DNA of 64,000 nt from Desulfovibrio legallii (GTDB taxonomy: Bacteria; Desulfobacterota; Desulfovibrionia; Desulfovibrionales; Desulfovibrionaceae): the NCBI RefSeq assembly GCF_900102485.1, contig NZ_FNBX01000001.1:212954-276953 (forward strand), given 5' to 3'. Shown here piece by piece: positions 44,245 to 52,185 of the stretch (the first letter of the stretch is position 1; every line of letters begins with the position of its first letter). A program made the translations under genes and the position numbers. A model generated the notes under the pieces. It was not told the origin of the DNA. It ran no database searches and saw only the letters and a list, made by a program, of their open reading frames with translations.

Positions 44245-45338
44245 GCCAGCTTCTCCGCCACGCCGGCTTCGTCAAAGGTGGCCATATCGTTGAAAACGGC
44301 GGCAGCGCAGCGCAGCAGGTTGTAAGCCACGGCCCCGCCCGTGCCCTCGCCCAGGCGCATCTCCAGGCGCAGCAGGGGCGCGGGCAGCAGATCCGCCAGG
44401 CCGGCCGTCATGGCGGCGTGGCCCGGCTCGGCCGAAACGTGGGTGAGGAAGACCGCCGGGGCGGCCTCCGGCGCAATGCGCAGGGCCGCCAGGCAGGCCG
44501 CCGTGCAGATAAAGCCGTCTACCAGCACGGGCAGGCGTTCCCCTGCCGCGCCCAGCAGCAGCCCGGCCATGAGGGTCAGTTCAAAGCCGCCCAGGGCCGC
44601 CAGCGCGTCCACGGCGTCGCCTTCGCGCAGCAGGGCCGCGTTGGCCGCCAGGGCCTCGTGCAGCACGGCCGCCTTATGGCGCACCATGGCGGGGTCGGCC
44701 CCGGCCCCTGGTCCGGCCATGGCCTCCGGCGGCAGGCGGAGCAGGGCGCAGCCCAGGGCCGCGCCCGCCGTGGAATTGGCAATGCCCATTTCGCCCAGGC
44801 CCAGACAGCGGTAGCCGCGGCGGGCCAGCTCCCGCGCCAGGGCCGCGCCCTGGCGCAGGCCTTCCAGGCAGGTTTCCCGGCTCATGGCCGGGCCCCGGCT
44901 CATGTCCGCCGTGCCGTCGCCCAGGCGGCGGTCCAGCAGCATGGGGTGCGGCGCAAAGGGGCCGCCGGCGCAACCGGCGTCCACCACAAAAAGGTCCATG
45001 CCGCCGGTTTTGCACAGGGCGTTGACGGCCGCGCCGCCGCGCAGGAAATTGCGGACCATCTGGCGGGTCACGTCCTGGGGAAAGGGCGAGACCTGCCGGG
45101 CCGCCACGCCGTGGTCTCCGGCCACGGTGAGCATGACCGCCGGGGCCGCGCTCAAGGGGCGGCGGCCCTGCAAGGCGTACAGGCGGCGGGCCAGTTCTTC
45201 CAGGCGGCCCAGGCTGCCCTGGGGTTTGGTGAGGGAGTCCAGGCGGGCCTGGGCTTCGCGGGTGCGGCTTTCCAGAGTCTGTGGCTCCTCGGCGGGCAGA
45301 TGCAGGCCGGGGGCGATGGCGTCAAGTGTTGTTGTCAT
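44241..45338 (-). CDS. cobT: Nicotinate-nucleotide-dimethylbenzimidazole phosphoribosyltransferase
   Basis: 365 aa from [10 protein letters not shown] (ATG 45338). It makes alpha-ribazole phosphate for the lower ligand of cobalamin. [46 protein letters not shown] and the catalytic-Glu segment [11 protein letters not shown] are present. The length matches the CobT/CobU family. It overlaps the ABC ATPase gene downstream. I found no cobalamin riboswitch in the 279 bp before it. Confidence 0.95.
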   Translation of the reverse strand: MTTTLDAIAPGLHLPAEEPQTLESRTREAQARLDSLTKPQGSLGRLEELARRLYALQGRRPLSAAPAVMLTVAGDHGVAARQVSPFPQDVTRQMVRNFLRGGAAVNALCKTGGMDLFVVDAGCAGGPFAPHPMLLDRRLGDGTADMSRGPAMSRETCLEGLRQGAALARELARRGYRCLGLGEMGIANSTAGAALGCALLRLPPEAMAGPGAGADPAMVRHKAAVLHEALAANAALLREGDAVDALAALGGFELTLMAGLLLGAAGERLPVLVDGFICTAACLAALRIAPEAAPAVFLTHVSAEPGHAAMTAGLADLLPAPLLRLEMRLGEGTGGAVAYNLLRCAAAVFNDMATFDEAGVAEKLA

Positions 45339-45617
45339 GGGCTTTTCTGTAGCCTGTCGGCGCGGAGGGCGCAAGGGGCGACGGCCAGGGGCGGGCGGAT
45401 CCGCACCGCACGGCCGGCGGCGCTCGCGCAGGGCGGCGGCCTGCGCTCTGCACAAGGCGCGGCAACGCTCCCGGCGCGGGGTTTTCGGCAACCCGGCGTG
45501 CGGGCCGGTCTGCAAAGCTGTGGGGGGAGTTCGTCGCGGCTTCCCCCTTTACGCGGGCGTGCGGCGTGCTTATGTACAAAAAGCACTCCATGCCACTCCG
45601 TTAAGGATAGAGCGACC
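45339..45617. other. Divergent intergenic region cobT / degQ-like
   Basis: 279 bp, GC-rich, presumed to carry the divergent promoters. No riboswitch or clear operator seen. Confidence 0.4.
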
Positions 45618-47033
45618 ATGTCCCGAACCTGCGCATTTCTGCCTTCCTCTCCCGCCGTCCCGGGCCGCCATGCCGCGCGCTGCCGGGGCGGCCTGCGGCT
45701 ACGGCTTTTGCTGACGGCCTTGTTCTGCTTTCTGGCGGCCTGGCCCGCCGCGGCCGCGCCGGCGCCCGGCAGCCCCCGCTTCACGCCGGTGGTGCGGGTG
45801 GTGCAGGCCGTGGCCCCGGCCGTGGTCAACATCACCAGCACCCATGTGGTGGAGGGGCGGCGTTTTTCGCCTTTGGAACAGTTTTTCGGCTTTGGCATCC
45901 CCGGGCTGCCCGGTTTTGAGGAATTCGGCGGCGCGCCCCGGCGGCAGAAGCGGGTGAGCCTTGGTTCCGGCGTTATTGTGGACGGGGCCAGGGGCCTGGT
46001 GCTGACCAACGCCCACGTTATCGCCGGCGGGGACGAGATCATGGTCCACCTGCTGGACGGGCGGGAGTTTGCCGCCAAGGTGCGGGGAGCGGATTCCGAT
46101 TTTGACATCGCCGTGCTGGAGCTGCGCGGCGCGCGCGATCTGCCCGCCGTGCGTCTGGGTGATTCCGACGACATCCTGCCCGGCGAAACGGTGGTGGCCA
46201 TCGGCAACCCCTTTGGCTTCAACCACACGGTGACCACGGGCGTGGTTTCGGCCCTGGGGCGCACCATTCGCAGCAAAAACGGGGCCTTTACGGACCTGAT
46301 CCAGACGGACGCGGCCATCAATCCCGGCAACAGCGGCGGCCCCCTGCTCAACCTGGACGGCGTGCTTATCGGCATCAACACGGCGGTAGACGCCAGGGCC
46401 GAGGGCATTGGCTTTGCCATCCCCAGCAATAAGGCCCGGCGGGTTATGGCCGATTTGCTGGGTCGGGGCCGGGTGGCCCCGCTCTGGCTGGGGCTGGATC
46501 TGCAGGATGTGGACAGCCGCGCGGCCATGGCCCTGGGGCTGCGCGAGGCCAGCGGCGTGCTGGTGACTCGCGTTTTTCCCGACACGCCCGCGGCCGGAGC
46601 GGGCCTGACGGCCGGGGACATTCTGGAGAGCGTTAACGGCGCGCCCGTGCGCGACAGGCGCGATTATGCGGATATTCTGCGCAACCAGACGGCGGGCACG
46701 CCCCTGCGGCTGCACCTGCGGCGCGACGGCGCGCCCCTTGAGCGCAGCGTGGCCCCTGCACCCTTTACCGACGCCGCGGCCCGCGAACTTATGGAACGGC
46801 GCTGGGGCTTTGACGCCGCCCAGAGCGGGCGGCAGGTGCGGGTGAGCCGGGTGCGGCAGGACGGACCGGCCGCCTTTTTGCGCCAGGGCGACGTGATTAC
46901 GGCCGTGGGCGCGGCCGCCGTACACAGCCTGGAGGATCTTCTGCAGGCCTTTCGACGGGAACGTCTGGCCGGTCAGGTGCTCTTGCAGGTGGCGCGGGGG
47001 GGCAAAGGCTACTACGCGCGCCTGACGCCGTAA
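45618..47033 (+). CDS. Periplasmic DegQ/HtrA-type serine protease
   Basis: 471 aa from ATG 45618; the frame is open far upstream, but the signal peptide (RLRLLLTALFCFLAAWPAAAA, residues ~28-47) fixes the start. The trypsin-like catalytic triad is His in LTNAHVIAGG, Asp in SDFDIAVLEL and Ser in GNSGGPLLN. Two PDZ domains follow (about 285-370 and 385-470, the second with a degenerate carboxylate-binding loop). Envelope protein quality control. Monocistronic. Confidence 0.95.
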   Translation: MSRTCAFLPSSPAVPGRHAARCRGGLRLRLLLTALFCFLAAWPAAAAPAPGSPRFTPVVRVVQAVAPAVVNITSTHVVEGRRFSPLEQFFGFGIPGLPGFEEFGGAPRRQKRVSLGSGVIVDGARGLVLTNAHVIAGGDEIMVHLLDGREFAAKVRGADSDFDIAVLELRGARDLPAVRLGDSDDILPGETVVAIGNPFGFNHTVTTGVVSALGRTIRSKNGAFTDLIQTDAAINPGNSGGPLLNLDGVLIGINTAVDARAEGIGFAIPSNKARRVMADLLGRGRVAPLWLGLDLQDVDSRAAMALGLREASGVLVTRVFPDTPAAGAGLTAGDILESVNGAPVRDRRDYADILRNQTAGTPLRLHLRRDGAPLERSVAPAPFTDAAARELMERRWGFDAAQSGRQVRVSRVRQDGPAAFLRQGDVITAVGAAAVHSLEDLLQAFRRERLAGQVLLQVARGGKGYYARLTP

Positions 47034-47242
47034 CCGGGCCGGGCGGCCGGAATTTTTCTGTGCGGCGCGCGGCGGAACCCCCTATGGGGCCCTGCGCCCC
47101 CCATGAAAAAAGCGTGATTTTTCCACAGGGAAAAGCGTTTGAAATTTCAGAATGTTTTAGCCCCTTCATCAGCCGGGGGGATGGTCCTTCCGGCCAAAAA
47201 GCCTTGGCGCGCGCTGGGTTGCGGGCGGTCAGGGCTCGGCAC
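47034..47242. other. Intergenic between the HtrA gene and ferredoxin
   Basis: No gene. A GC-rich segment followed by TTTTT at about 47052-47056 may end the protease transcript weakly. Confidence 0.35.
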
Positions 47243-47271
47243 TTGACAGGGTGGGGGGCTAAAGCTATCCA
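47243..47271 (+). promoter_or_regulatory. Candidate sigma-70 promoter of the ferredoxin gene
   Basis: Consensus TTGACA (47243-47248), 17-base spacer and TATCCA (47266-47271), 66 bases before the ferredoxin ATG. Confidence 0.55.
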
Positions 47272-47336
47272 TTGCACAAGCGGATTTTGGCCGCTGTACT
47301 ACATGGGCAGAACTACTGCCAATCCGGGAGGACACC

Positions 47337-47525
47337 ATGGGTTACAATGTGAATGTTGATGCTGAAAAGTGCGTGGGCTGTGGCGAATGTGTGGACGTTT
47401 GCCCCGTGGAAGTTTACGAGATCAAGGACGGCAAGTCCGAACCCGTGAACGCCGAAGAATGCCTGGGCTGTGAATCCTGTGTGGAAGTGTGCGAGGCCAG
47501 CGCCATCACCGTTGAGGAAAACTAG
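47337..47525 (+). CDS. Ferredoxin, 2[4Fe-4S]-type
   Basis: 62 aa. Two cluster motifs, CVGCGECVDVCP (residues 12-23) and CLGCESCVEVCE (43-54), each have four cysteines as in dicluster ferredoxins. Strongly acidic (many Glu/Asp), the usual electron-carrier surface. GGGAGGA lies 6-12 bases upstream. Likely partner of pyruvate or 2-oxoacid ferredoxin oxidoreductases and hydrogenase/heterodisulfide reductase-type complexes. Strong -35 upstream suggests high expression. Confidence 0.97.
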   Translation: MGYNVNVDAEKCVGCGECVDVCPVEVYEIKDGKSEPVNAEECLGCESCVEVCEASAITVEEN

Positions 47526-47670
47526 AATCCGACTGCGGTGGAATCGGCGGTCGCGCCTGTGGGCGCGCCCGTCCGCGGCACGGGGCGCAGTCCCTCGCCG
47601 ATCCATTTGTTGAAGTGCCGCCCGGCGCGCGCGTCTGGCGGCATTTCCCTACTTTTGCCACAGGAACGTC

Positions 47671-48342
47671 ATGATCCCAGATCTGAGCGCCATATTTGCC
47701 CGCTATGAGGCCCTGCGCCAGGAGGCCGACGGCCTCTTTGGCCGGGTGCGCGACCAGTACCCCCAATGCGTCGCCTGTAAAGAGGGCTGCAGCGATTGCT
47801 GTTACGCCCTGTTCGACCTCTCTCTGGTGGAGGCCATGTACGTCAACCGGGCCTTTGCGGCGCACTTTCCCCATGGCCCGGAGCGTTCGGCTGTGCTGGA
47901 GCGCGCCGCCGTGGCGGACCGCCAGGCTACGCGCCTTAAGCGCGACCTTTACCGGGCGGAAAAAGACGGCGAGGATCCCGGCCGCATCATGGAGCGCGCC
48001 GCCCACCTCAAGCTGCGCTGCCCCTTGCTGGGCGAGGATGAGCGCTGCCTGCTCTACGCGGCCCGGCCCATTACCTGCCGGGTTTACGGCGTGCCCACGG
48101 CCATCGCCGGTCAGGGGCATGTGTGCGGTTTTTCGGCCTTTGCCGCGGGCAAGGCCTATCCCACCATTCATATGGACAAAATCCAGCAAAGGCTGGAAGA
48201 CCTGAGCCTGGACCTGGCCCGCGCAGTGCAGACCCGCTTTACCGAGCTGCACGAGGTTTATGTGCCCCTGTCCATGGCGCTGCTCACCCGCTACGACGAG
48301 GCCTACCTGGGCATTGGCCCGGCAAAGCCGGAGCAGGAGTGA
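47671..48342 (+). CDS. YkgJ-type cysteine cluster protein
   Basis: 223 aa. The N-terminal CVACKEGCSDCCYALFD (residues 33-49) and the later LRCPLLGEDERCLLYAARP, ITCRVYG match the CxxC...CxxCC...C pattern of the UPF0153/YkgJ family, predicted to bind zinc or iron (possibly an Fe-S cluster). No membrane segment. The function is not known. It lies 145 bp after the ferredoxin and 37 bp before the next gene; coexpression with them is plausible. Confidence 0.85.
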   Translation: MIPDLSAIFARYEALRQEADGLFGRVRDQYPQCVACKEGCSDCCYALFDLSLVEAMYVNRAFAAHFPHGPERSAVLERAAVADRQATRLKRDLYRAEKDGEDPGRIMERAAHLKLRCPLLGEDERCLLYAARPITCRVYGVPTAIAGQGHVCGFSAFAAGKAYPTIHMDKIQQRLEDLSLDLARAVQTRFTELHEVYVPLSMALLTRYDEAYLGIGPAKPEQE

Positions 48343-48379
48343 GCGCGGCCCCGGCGCGGGCCTGACACAAGGAGTCGGC

Positions 48380-48772
48380 ATGTTCGGCAATATTCCCGCA
48401 ACGGTTTTTCGTGACGGCACGCCGCAGCGGCTTACGCCTGAAGAAGAAGCCCTTAAGCGCGAAATTTACGAAAAAATGCAGCCGCGCCGGCGCAAATTTG
48501 TGGACCGCATCGGCTACGACAACTGGGATCCTTTCCAGAAACCCAACGATCCCCTGGACCTGCGGACCGACGTGACCCGCCGGACCACCCAGCAACTGGT
48601 CAGCGAGTTTCTGCGCTATGCCTCCAGCAAGGGGACAGTGGGCAAGGACTACGCCAAAGGCGCCACGGAATGCGCCCTGGGCGTCATCAACAAGGACGAC
48701 AAGTACCTGGGCATCTTTGAATTCTGCCTGTGGTACCATGATCTTCTGCAAAAAGAGGGGCACAGGCTATGA
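48380..48772 (+). CDS. Conserved-looking protein of unknown function
   Basis: 130 aa from ATG 48380 with AAGGAG 7-12 bases upstream. I do not recognise the family. It is rich in charged residues (TPEEEALKREIYEKMQPRRR) with a central RIGYDNWDPFQKPNDPLDLR and a C-terminal KYLGIFEFCLWYHDLLQ. No signal peptide, membrane helix or metal motif. Its stop overlaps the start of the TPR gene by four bases (ATGA), indicating translational coupling, so the two products probably work together. Confidence 0.75.
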   Translation: MFGNIPATVFRDGTPQRLTPEEEALKREIYEKMQPRRRKFVDRIGYDNWDPFQKPNDPLDLRTDVTRRTTQQLVSEFLRYASSKGTVGKDYAKGATECALGVINKDDKYLGIFEFCLWYHDLLQKEGHRL

Positions 48773-49401
48773 AAGCGCGTTACGACGACCTGGACGAATA
48801 CATTGCGGACCTCAAGGCGGAAATCGCCCAGAATGAGCAGTGCGCCACCCACTACTACAATCTGGGACTGGCTTTGCTTACCAAGCGCGACTTCGTAGCC
48901 GCCGAGGAGGCCCTCCTCAACGCCGTGCGCAACTCGCCCCATCTGGCCGAAGCCTATGTGCAGCTGGGCGGCATTTGCCTGGAACGCGGCGACCTGGACG
49001 GCTGCCTGCGTTACAACGAAGAGGCCGCCAATTGCCGGGCCAAATTCCCCGTGCCCTGGAGCAACATCGCCTTTGTCCACCTGCAGCGCGGCGAACCGGA
49101 CAAGGCCGTCACGGCGCTGAAAAAGGCCCTCAAGTGGGATCCGGATTTTGTTCAGGCCCAGAACGCCCTGGCCACCGCCTATTACATGCAGGGCGAGGTC
49201 CAGGCCGCCGAGGAGCAGTGCCGCAAAATCCTCGCAACCCACCCCGGCTTCGCCCCGGCCTGGAACAACCTGGCCCTGGCCCTCTTTGACCAGAACGACG
49301 CCCCTGCCGCCGCAGACGCCGCGCGCAAGGCTGTTGAGCTCGGTTTTGACGTGCCCCAGGGCTTCCGCGAGGAGCTGCGCGCCGCCGGGCAGGAAGTGTA
49401 G
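48769..49401 (+). CDS. Tetratricopeptide repeat protein
   Basis: 210 aa, soluble. Five or so TPR units span residues 25-190, clearest as YYNLGLALLTKRDFVAAEEA, YVQLGGICLERGDLDGCLRY and NIAFVHLQRGEPDKAVTALK. The N-terminus YDDLDEYIADLKAEIAQNEQ is helical. It overlaps the preceding unknown gene, suggesting a scaffold for it. The pair sits downstream of YkgJ and ferredoxin, which may link it to redox or metal protein handling. Confidence 0.88.
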   Translation: MKARYDDLDEYIADLKAEIAQNEQCATHYYNLGLALLTKRDFVAAEEALLNAVRNSPHLAEAYVQLGGICLERGDLDGCLRYNEEAANCRAKFPVPWSNIAFVHLQRGEPDKAVTALKKALKWDPDFVQAQNALATAYYMQGEVQAAEEQCRKILATHPGFAPAWNNLALALFDQNDAPAAADAARKAVELGFDVPQGFREELRAAGQEV

Positions 49402-49465
49402 ACGTAGGCGGCGGGTGCGGGAAGGGAGGCATATGGCCCTCTCCTTCAAAAAAACTTTTTTCTGC

Positions 49466-49488
49466 GCAGGGTGGCAAGCGTACCCTGC
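49466..49488. repeat. Palindrome related to the left-edge repeat
   Basis: GCAGGGT (49466-49472) and ACCCTGC (49482-49488) flank a 9-base centre. The GCAGGG...CGTACCCTG core resembles the repeat at positions 5-92, hinting at a small dispersed palindromic family. Confidence 0.4.
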
Positions 49489-49500
49489 ATGCCACTGCAA

Positions 49501-49544
49501 AGGCGCGGCCGGGAGGGATCCCGACCGCGCCTCTGGCATTTTTG
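49501..49544 (+). terminator. Probable terminator after the TPR gene
   Basis: A 14-bp stem with one mismatch (49501-49514 with 49519-49532), then TTTTT at about 49539-49543, 100 bases after the TPR stop. It may also serve proC on the other strand. Confidence 0.6.
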
Positions 49545-49590
49545 GTGCGTGCGTCCGGCCGTGCCGCCGCCGGAGCGCCGGGGCGGGGCG

Positions 49591-50391
49591 TTACTCTTTT
49601 TCCATTTCGCGGCCGCGCTGGTCCGCAGCCAGGACGGCTTCCACCAGAAGGCCGGCAAGCCCTGCCTGGTCCAGAACGTTGACGCCGGCAATGGTCAGCC
49701 CCGCCGGGGAGCAGACTTCGTCGCGGAGCCGGATGAGGTGCTTGGGGCTTTTTTCGGCCATAAGGGCGGAGCCGGAAAAGAGAGCCACCACCATTTGCCG
49801 GGCCTCAGCGTGCTGCAGGCCCAGGGTGACGCCCGCCTGAACAAGCCCCTGCATCATGCCGAAGACATAGGCCGGGCCTGCGCCGATGAGGGCGGAAAAA
49901 GCGGTGAATCTGGCCTCCGGCAGGGTAACGCACAGACCCAGGCCGCCGAAGACCTGGAGCAGCAGATCCCGGACGTCGGGGCTGAGGGCGGGATCCTCAA
50001 AGCAGAAGGCGAACACGCCCTTGCCCACCAGGGCCGGCGTGTTGGGCATGCAGCGCACCACGGGGCAGCGGCCCTCCACGGCGGCGGTCAGCTTGGCCAT
50101 GTTCACGCCCGCCGCTACGGAGACCAGCACCTTGTGGGGGGTGAGGGCCGGGCGCAGTTCTTCCAGCACGGCCGCCGCCTGGTACGGCTTGACGGCCAGC
50201 ACGATGACGTCGGCCGCAGCGGCCACGGCCCGGGCGTCCGGCAGGGCGCGCACGCCCAGCGCTTCCAGGGGGCGCAGCTTTTCCCTGCTGCGGTTGCAGC
50301 CGCAGAGGTCATACGCCTTATGCCGGGCCAGGCCCGCCAGAATGGCCCCGCCCATATTGCCGCAACCCACACACCCCACGCTGATGCTCAT
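49591..50391 (-). CDS. proC: Pyrroline-5-carboxylate reductase
   Basis: 266 aa. Last step of proline synthesis. The NAD(P)-binding GCVGCGNMGGAI is at residues 6-17, and VVRCMPNTPALVGKG and IGAGPAYVFGMMQGL follow. The C-terminal signature SPAGLTIAGVNVLDQAGL is close to the usual SPGGTTIAGL form. 5 bp after ndk, so part of ctp-deacetylase-ndk-proC. Confidence 0.96.
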   Translation of the reverse strand: MSISVGCVGCGNMGGAILAGLARHKAYDLCGCNRSREKLRPLEALGVRALPDARAVAAAADVIVLAVKPYQAAAVLEELRPALTPHKVLVSVAAGVNMAKLTAAVEGRCPVVRCMPNTPALVGKGVFAFCFEDPALSPDVRDLLLQVFGGLGLCVTLPEARFTAFSALIGAGPAYVFGMMQGLVQAGVTLGLQHAEARQMVVALFSGSALMAEKSPKHLIRLRDEVCSPAGLTIAGVNVLDQAGLAGLLVEAVLAADQRGREMEKE

Positions 50392-50396
50392 GGTTT

Positions 50397-50816
50397 TTAC
50401 TCCACAATTTCTAGTCCGTTAAAGAAATAGCCCAGCTCAAAAGCCGCGGTTTCGGGCGCGTCCGAGCCGTGCACGGCATTGGCCTCAAGGCTTTGGCCGT
50501 ATTTGCTGCGCAGGGTGCCGGGCGCGGCCTTGGTCGGGTCCGTAGCGCCCATCAGGGCCCGCCAGCGGGCGATGGCGTCCTCGCCGCGCAGGGCTGCGCA
50601 GACCACCGGGCCTGAAGACATGTAGTCGGTCAGGCTGTCAAAAAAAGGCCGCTCGCGGTGCACGGCATAGAATTCGGCGGCCTGAAGTTTGGAAAGCCGC
50701 AGGCGCTTGAGGCCCACAATGCGCAGGCCCGCGGCTTCCATGGCGGCCAGGATCTCGCCGCAAAGGTTGCGGGCCACGGCGTCGGGCTTGACAATGGCAA
50801 AGGTGGTTTGTTGCAT
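50397..50816 (-). CDS. ndk: Nucleoside diphosphate kinase
   Basis: 139 aa. TTFAIVKPDAVARNL at the N-terminus and the active-site His in NAVHGSDA (near residue 116) are intact. It transfers phosphate from ATP to other nucleoside diphosphates. 3 bp after the polysaccharide deacetylase-like gene, with an AAGGAGTG site. Confidence 0.98.
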   Translation of the reverse strand: MQQTTFAIVKPDAVARNLCGEILAAMEAAGLRIVGLKRLRLSKLQAAEFYAVHRERPFFDSLTDYMSSGPVVCAALRGEDAIARWRALMGATDPTKAAPGTLRSKYGQSLEANAVHGSDAPETAAFELGYFFNGLEIVE

Positions 50817-50819
50817 GGG

Positions 50820-52175
50820 TCACTCCTTGTTGGGGTGGATGGGGGGATGGGCGTAGTGCTGCCGCGCCCAGTGCCAGACAAGCCGCCGCAGGGGCACCAG
50901 GGCCACGCCGCCGGCGTCCGGCCAGGCGCGCAGGGCGGCCAGCGTTGCGCCATAGGGGTGGCCAATGGCCACGGCCCAGCCTTGCCGCCGCGCCGTACGG
51001 GCCGCCGCGTCCAGCGCCTGCAGCACGGCCCGCGTCTCCCGGCGCGTGTCCAGAAAAACGTCCCGCGCGACGGCGATCAGGCCCGCCTCCCGCGCGGCGG
51101 CGGCCAGCCGGGCCTGCGGACGGGTAACGCTGTCCAGCACCAGGTAGCCCCGGCCAGCCAGAAGGGCGCAAAGGCGGCGGCAGGCATCCGCATTGCCGGT
51201 AAAGGCCGAGCCCATGTGGTTGTTCAGGCCGATGGCCGTAGGCAGGCTCTGGAGGTCTTCTTCCAGGGTCAGGGAAAGGTGGTGGGCATCCATGTGGGTC
51301 AGCAGAGCCCCGCGCCCAGGGTCGGGCCGCCTGCCGTCCGGGCGGGGCAGGGCCTCCATAGGCAGGTGGACAAGGCTGTCCATGCGGCGCTCTTCAGCCA
51401 GGCGCGCGGTTTCCGCGGCCAGGGGCGCGTGGGGCCAGATGGCCAGGGTCACGGGAAAGGGCAGGGCCGCCAGGGCCTGGGCCGCTTCCAGGCTTTGGCC
51501 CATATCATCCATGACCACCGCCATGGCCGGCAGGGCCGGGGGCTGGGCCAGATCCATAAGGACGCCTTCGCGGCCAGGGAAATGAAAACTGTGGCTTGCC
51601 CGGCCGTTGACGCGGATTTCCAGTACGCCCGCGCGGCTCCAGACCACGTCCGGCACGCCGGCAGCGGGGGAAGCGGGCCAGGCCGTGGCCCGCACGGCCG
51701 CCAGCAACGCGAGCCCCAGACGGAGCGGCGCGCAGGGGCCGGTGACGGTGTAACGGCGTGGGGTAATGTCTTCCCGCAGGGGGAGGTCCGCCGGGGCGTC
51801 CTTGGGGGGCACAAGGGTGCGCTGCCAGCGCGCCCGCGGCAGAGCCAGGGGCAGGGTTTGCGCCACCAGGGCGTCCAGGCGGCCCATGGTGTCTGCCCTG
51901 GGCACGGTTGTGGGCAGAGGGGCAGGCCCCAGGAAGGGGGCGGCGTCCTGCGGCGGCCCCGACGGCGGCGGGGTGAAGAAAATCCAGACCAGCAGGAAGC
52001 ACCCTGTCAGCCAGGCAAGCCCGCCCAGAAGCAGACGTGTGGAGGCCGCAAGGCCCGTGGCCGACAGCGCCGGGCCGAGACGATGGGCGGCCCGGCGAAC
52101 GGGCTGCTGGCCGGGCCGGGCCGCCCCCCGGCAGATCCGGGCGTTGCGGGGAGCGGGGGAATCGTGCTGCCGCAT
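50820..52175 (-). CDS. Divergent polysaccharide deacetylase family protein (DUF610/YibQ-like)
   Basis: 451 aa from MRQHDSPAPR (ATG 52175). A transmembrane anchor at about 49-68 (LLLGGLAWLTGCFLLVWIFF) is followed by a Pro-rich stretch. The C-terminal catalytic-like domain begins PAMAVVMDDMGQSLEAAQAL, with VTLAIWPHAPLAAETARLA, HLPMEALPRP, GLNNHMGSAFT and AIGHPYGATL, all hallmarks of the YibQ family. Probable role in cell-wall or glycan processing with the Ctp protease; the reaction is unproven. 10 bp after ctp. Confidence 0.88.
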   Translation of the reverse strand: MRQHDSPAPRNARICRGAARPGQQPVRRAAHRLGPALSATGLAASTRLLLGGLAWLTGCFLLVWIFFTPPPSGPPQDAAPFLGPAPLPTTVPRADTMGRLDALVAQTLPLALPRARWQRTLVPPKDAPADLPLREDITPRRYTVTGPCAPLRLGLALLAAVRATAWPASPAAGVPDVVWSRAGVLEIRVNGRASHSFHFPGREGVLMDLAQPPALPAMAVVMDDMGQSLEAAQALAALPFPVTLAIWPHAPLAAETARLAEERRMDSLVHLPMEALPRPDGRRPDPGRGALLTHMDAHHLSLTLEEDLQSLPTAIGLNNHMGSAFTGNADACRRLCALLAGRGYLVLDSVTRPQARLAAAAREAGLIAVARDVFLDTRRETRAVLQALDAAARTARRQGWAVAIGHPYGATLAALRAWPDAGGVALVPLRRLVWHWARQHYAHPPIHPNKE

Positions 52176-52185
52176 GCCCTCTACC

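Noticed and set aside
45339..45617. Possible cobalamin riboswitch before cobT
   Set aside because: The B12-box and the GCCACTG core could not be found on the minus strand, and no matching helices were seen.
44418..45617. Upstream extension of the HtrA-like frame across cobT
   Set aside because: The extension is antisense to cobT; the signal peptide near 45700 defines the real start at 45618.
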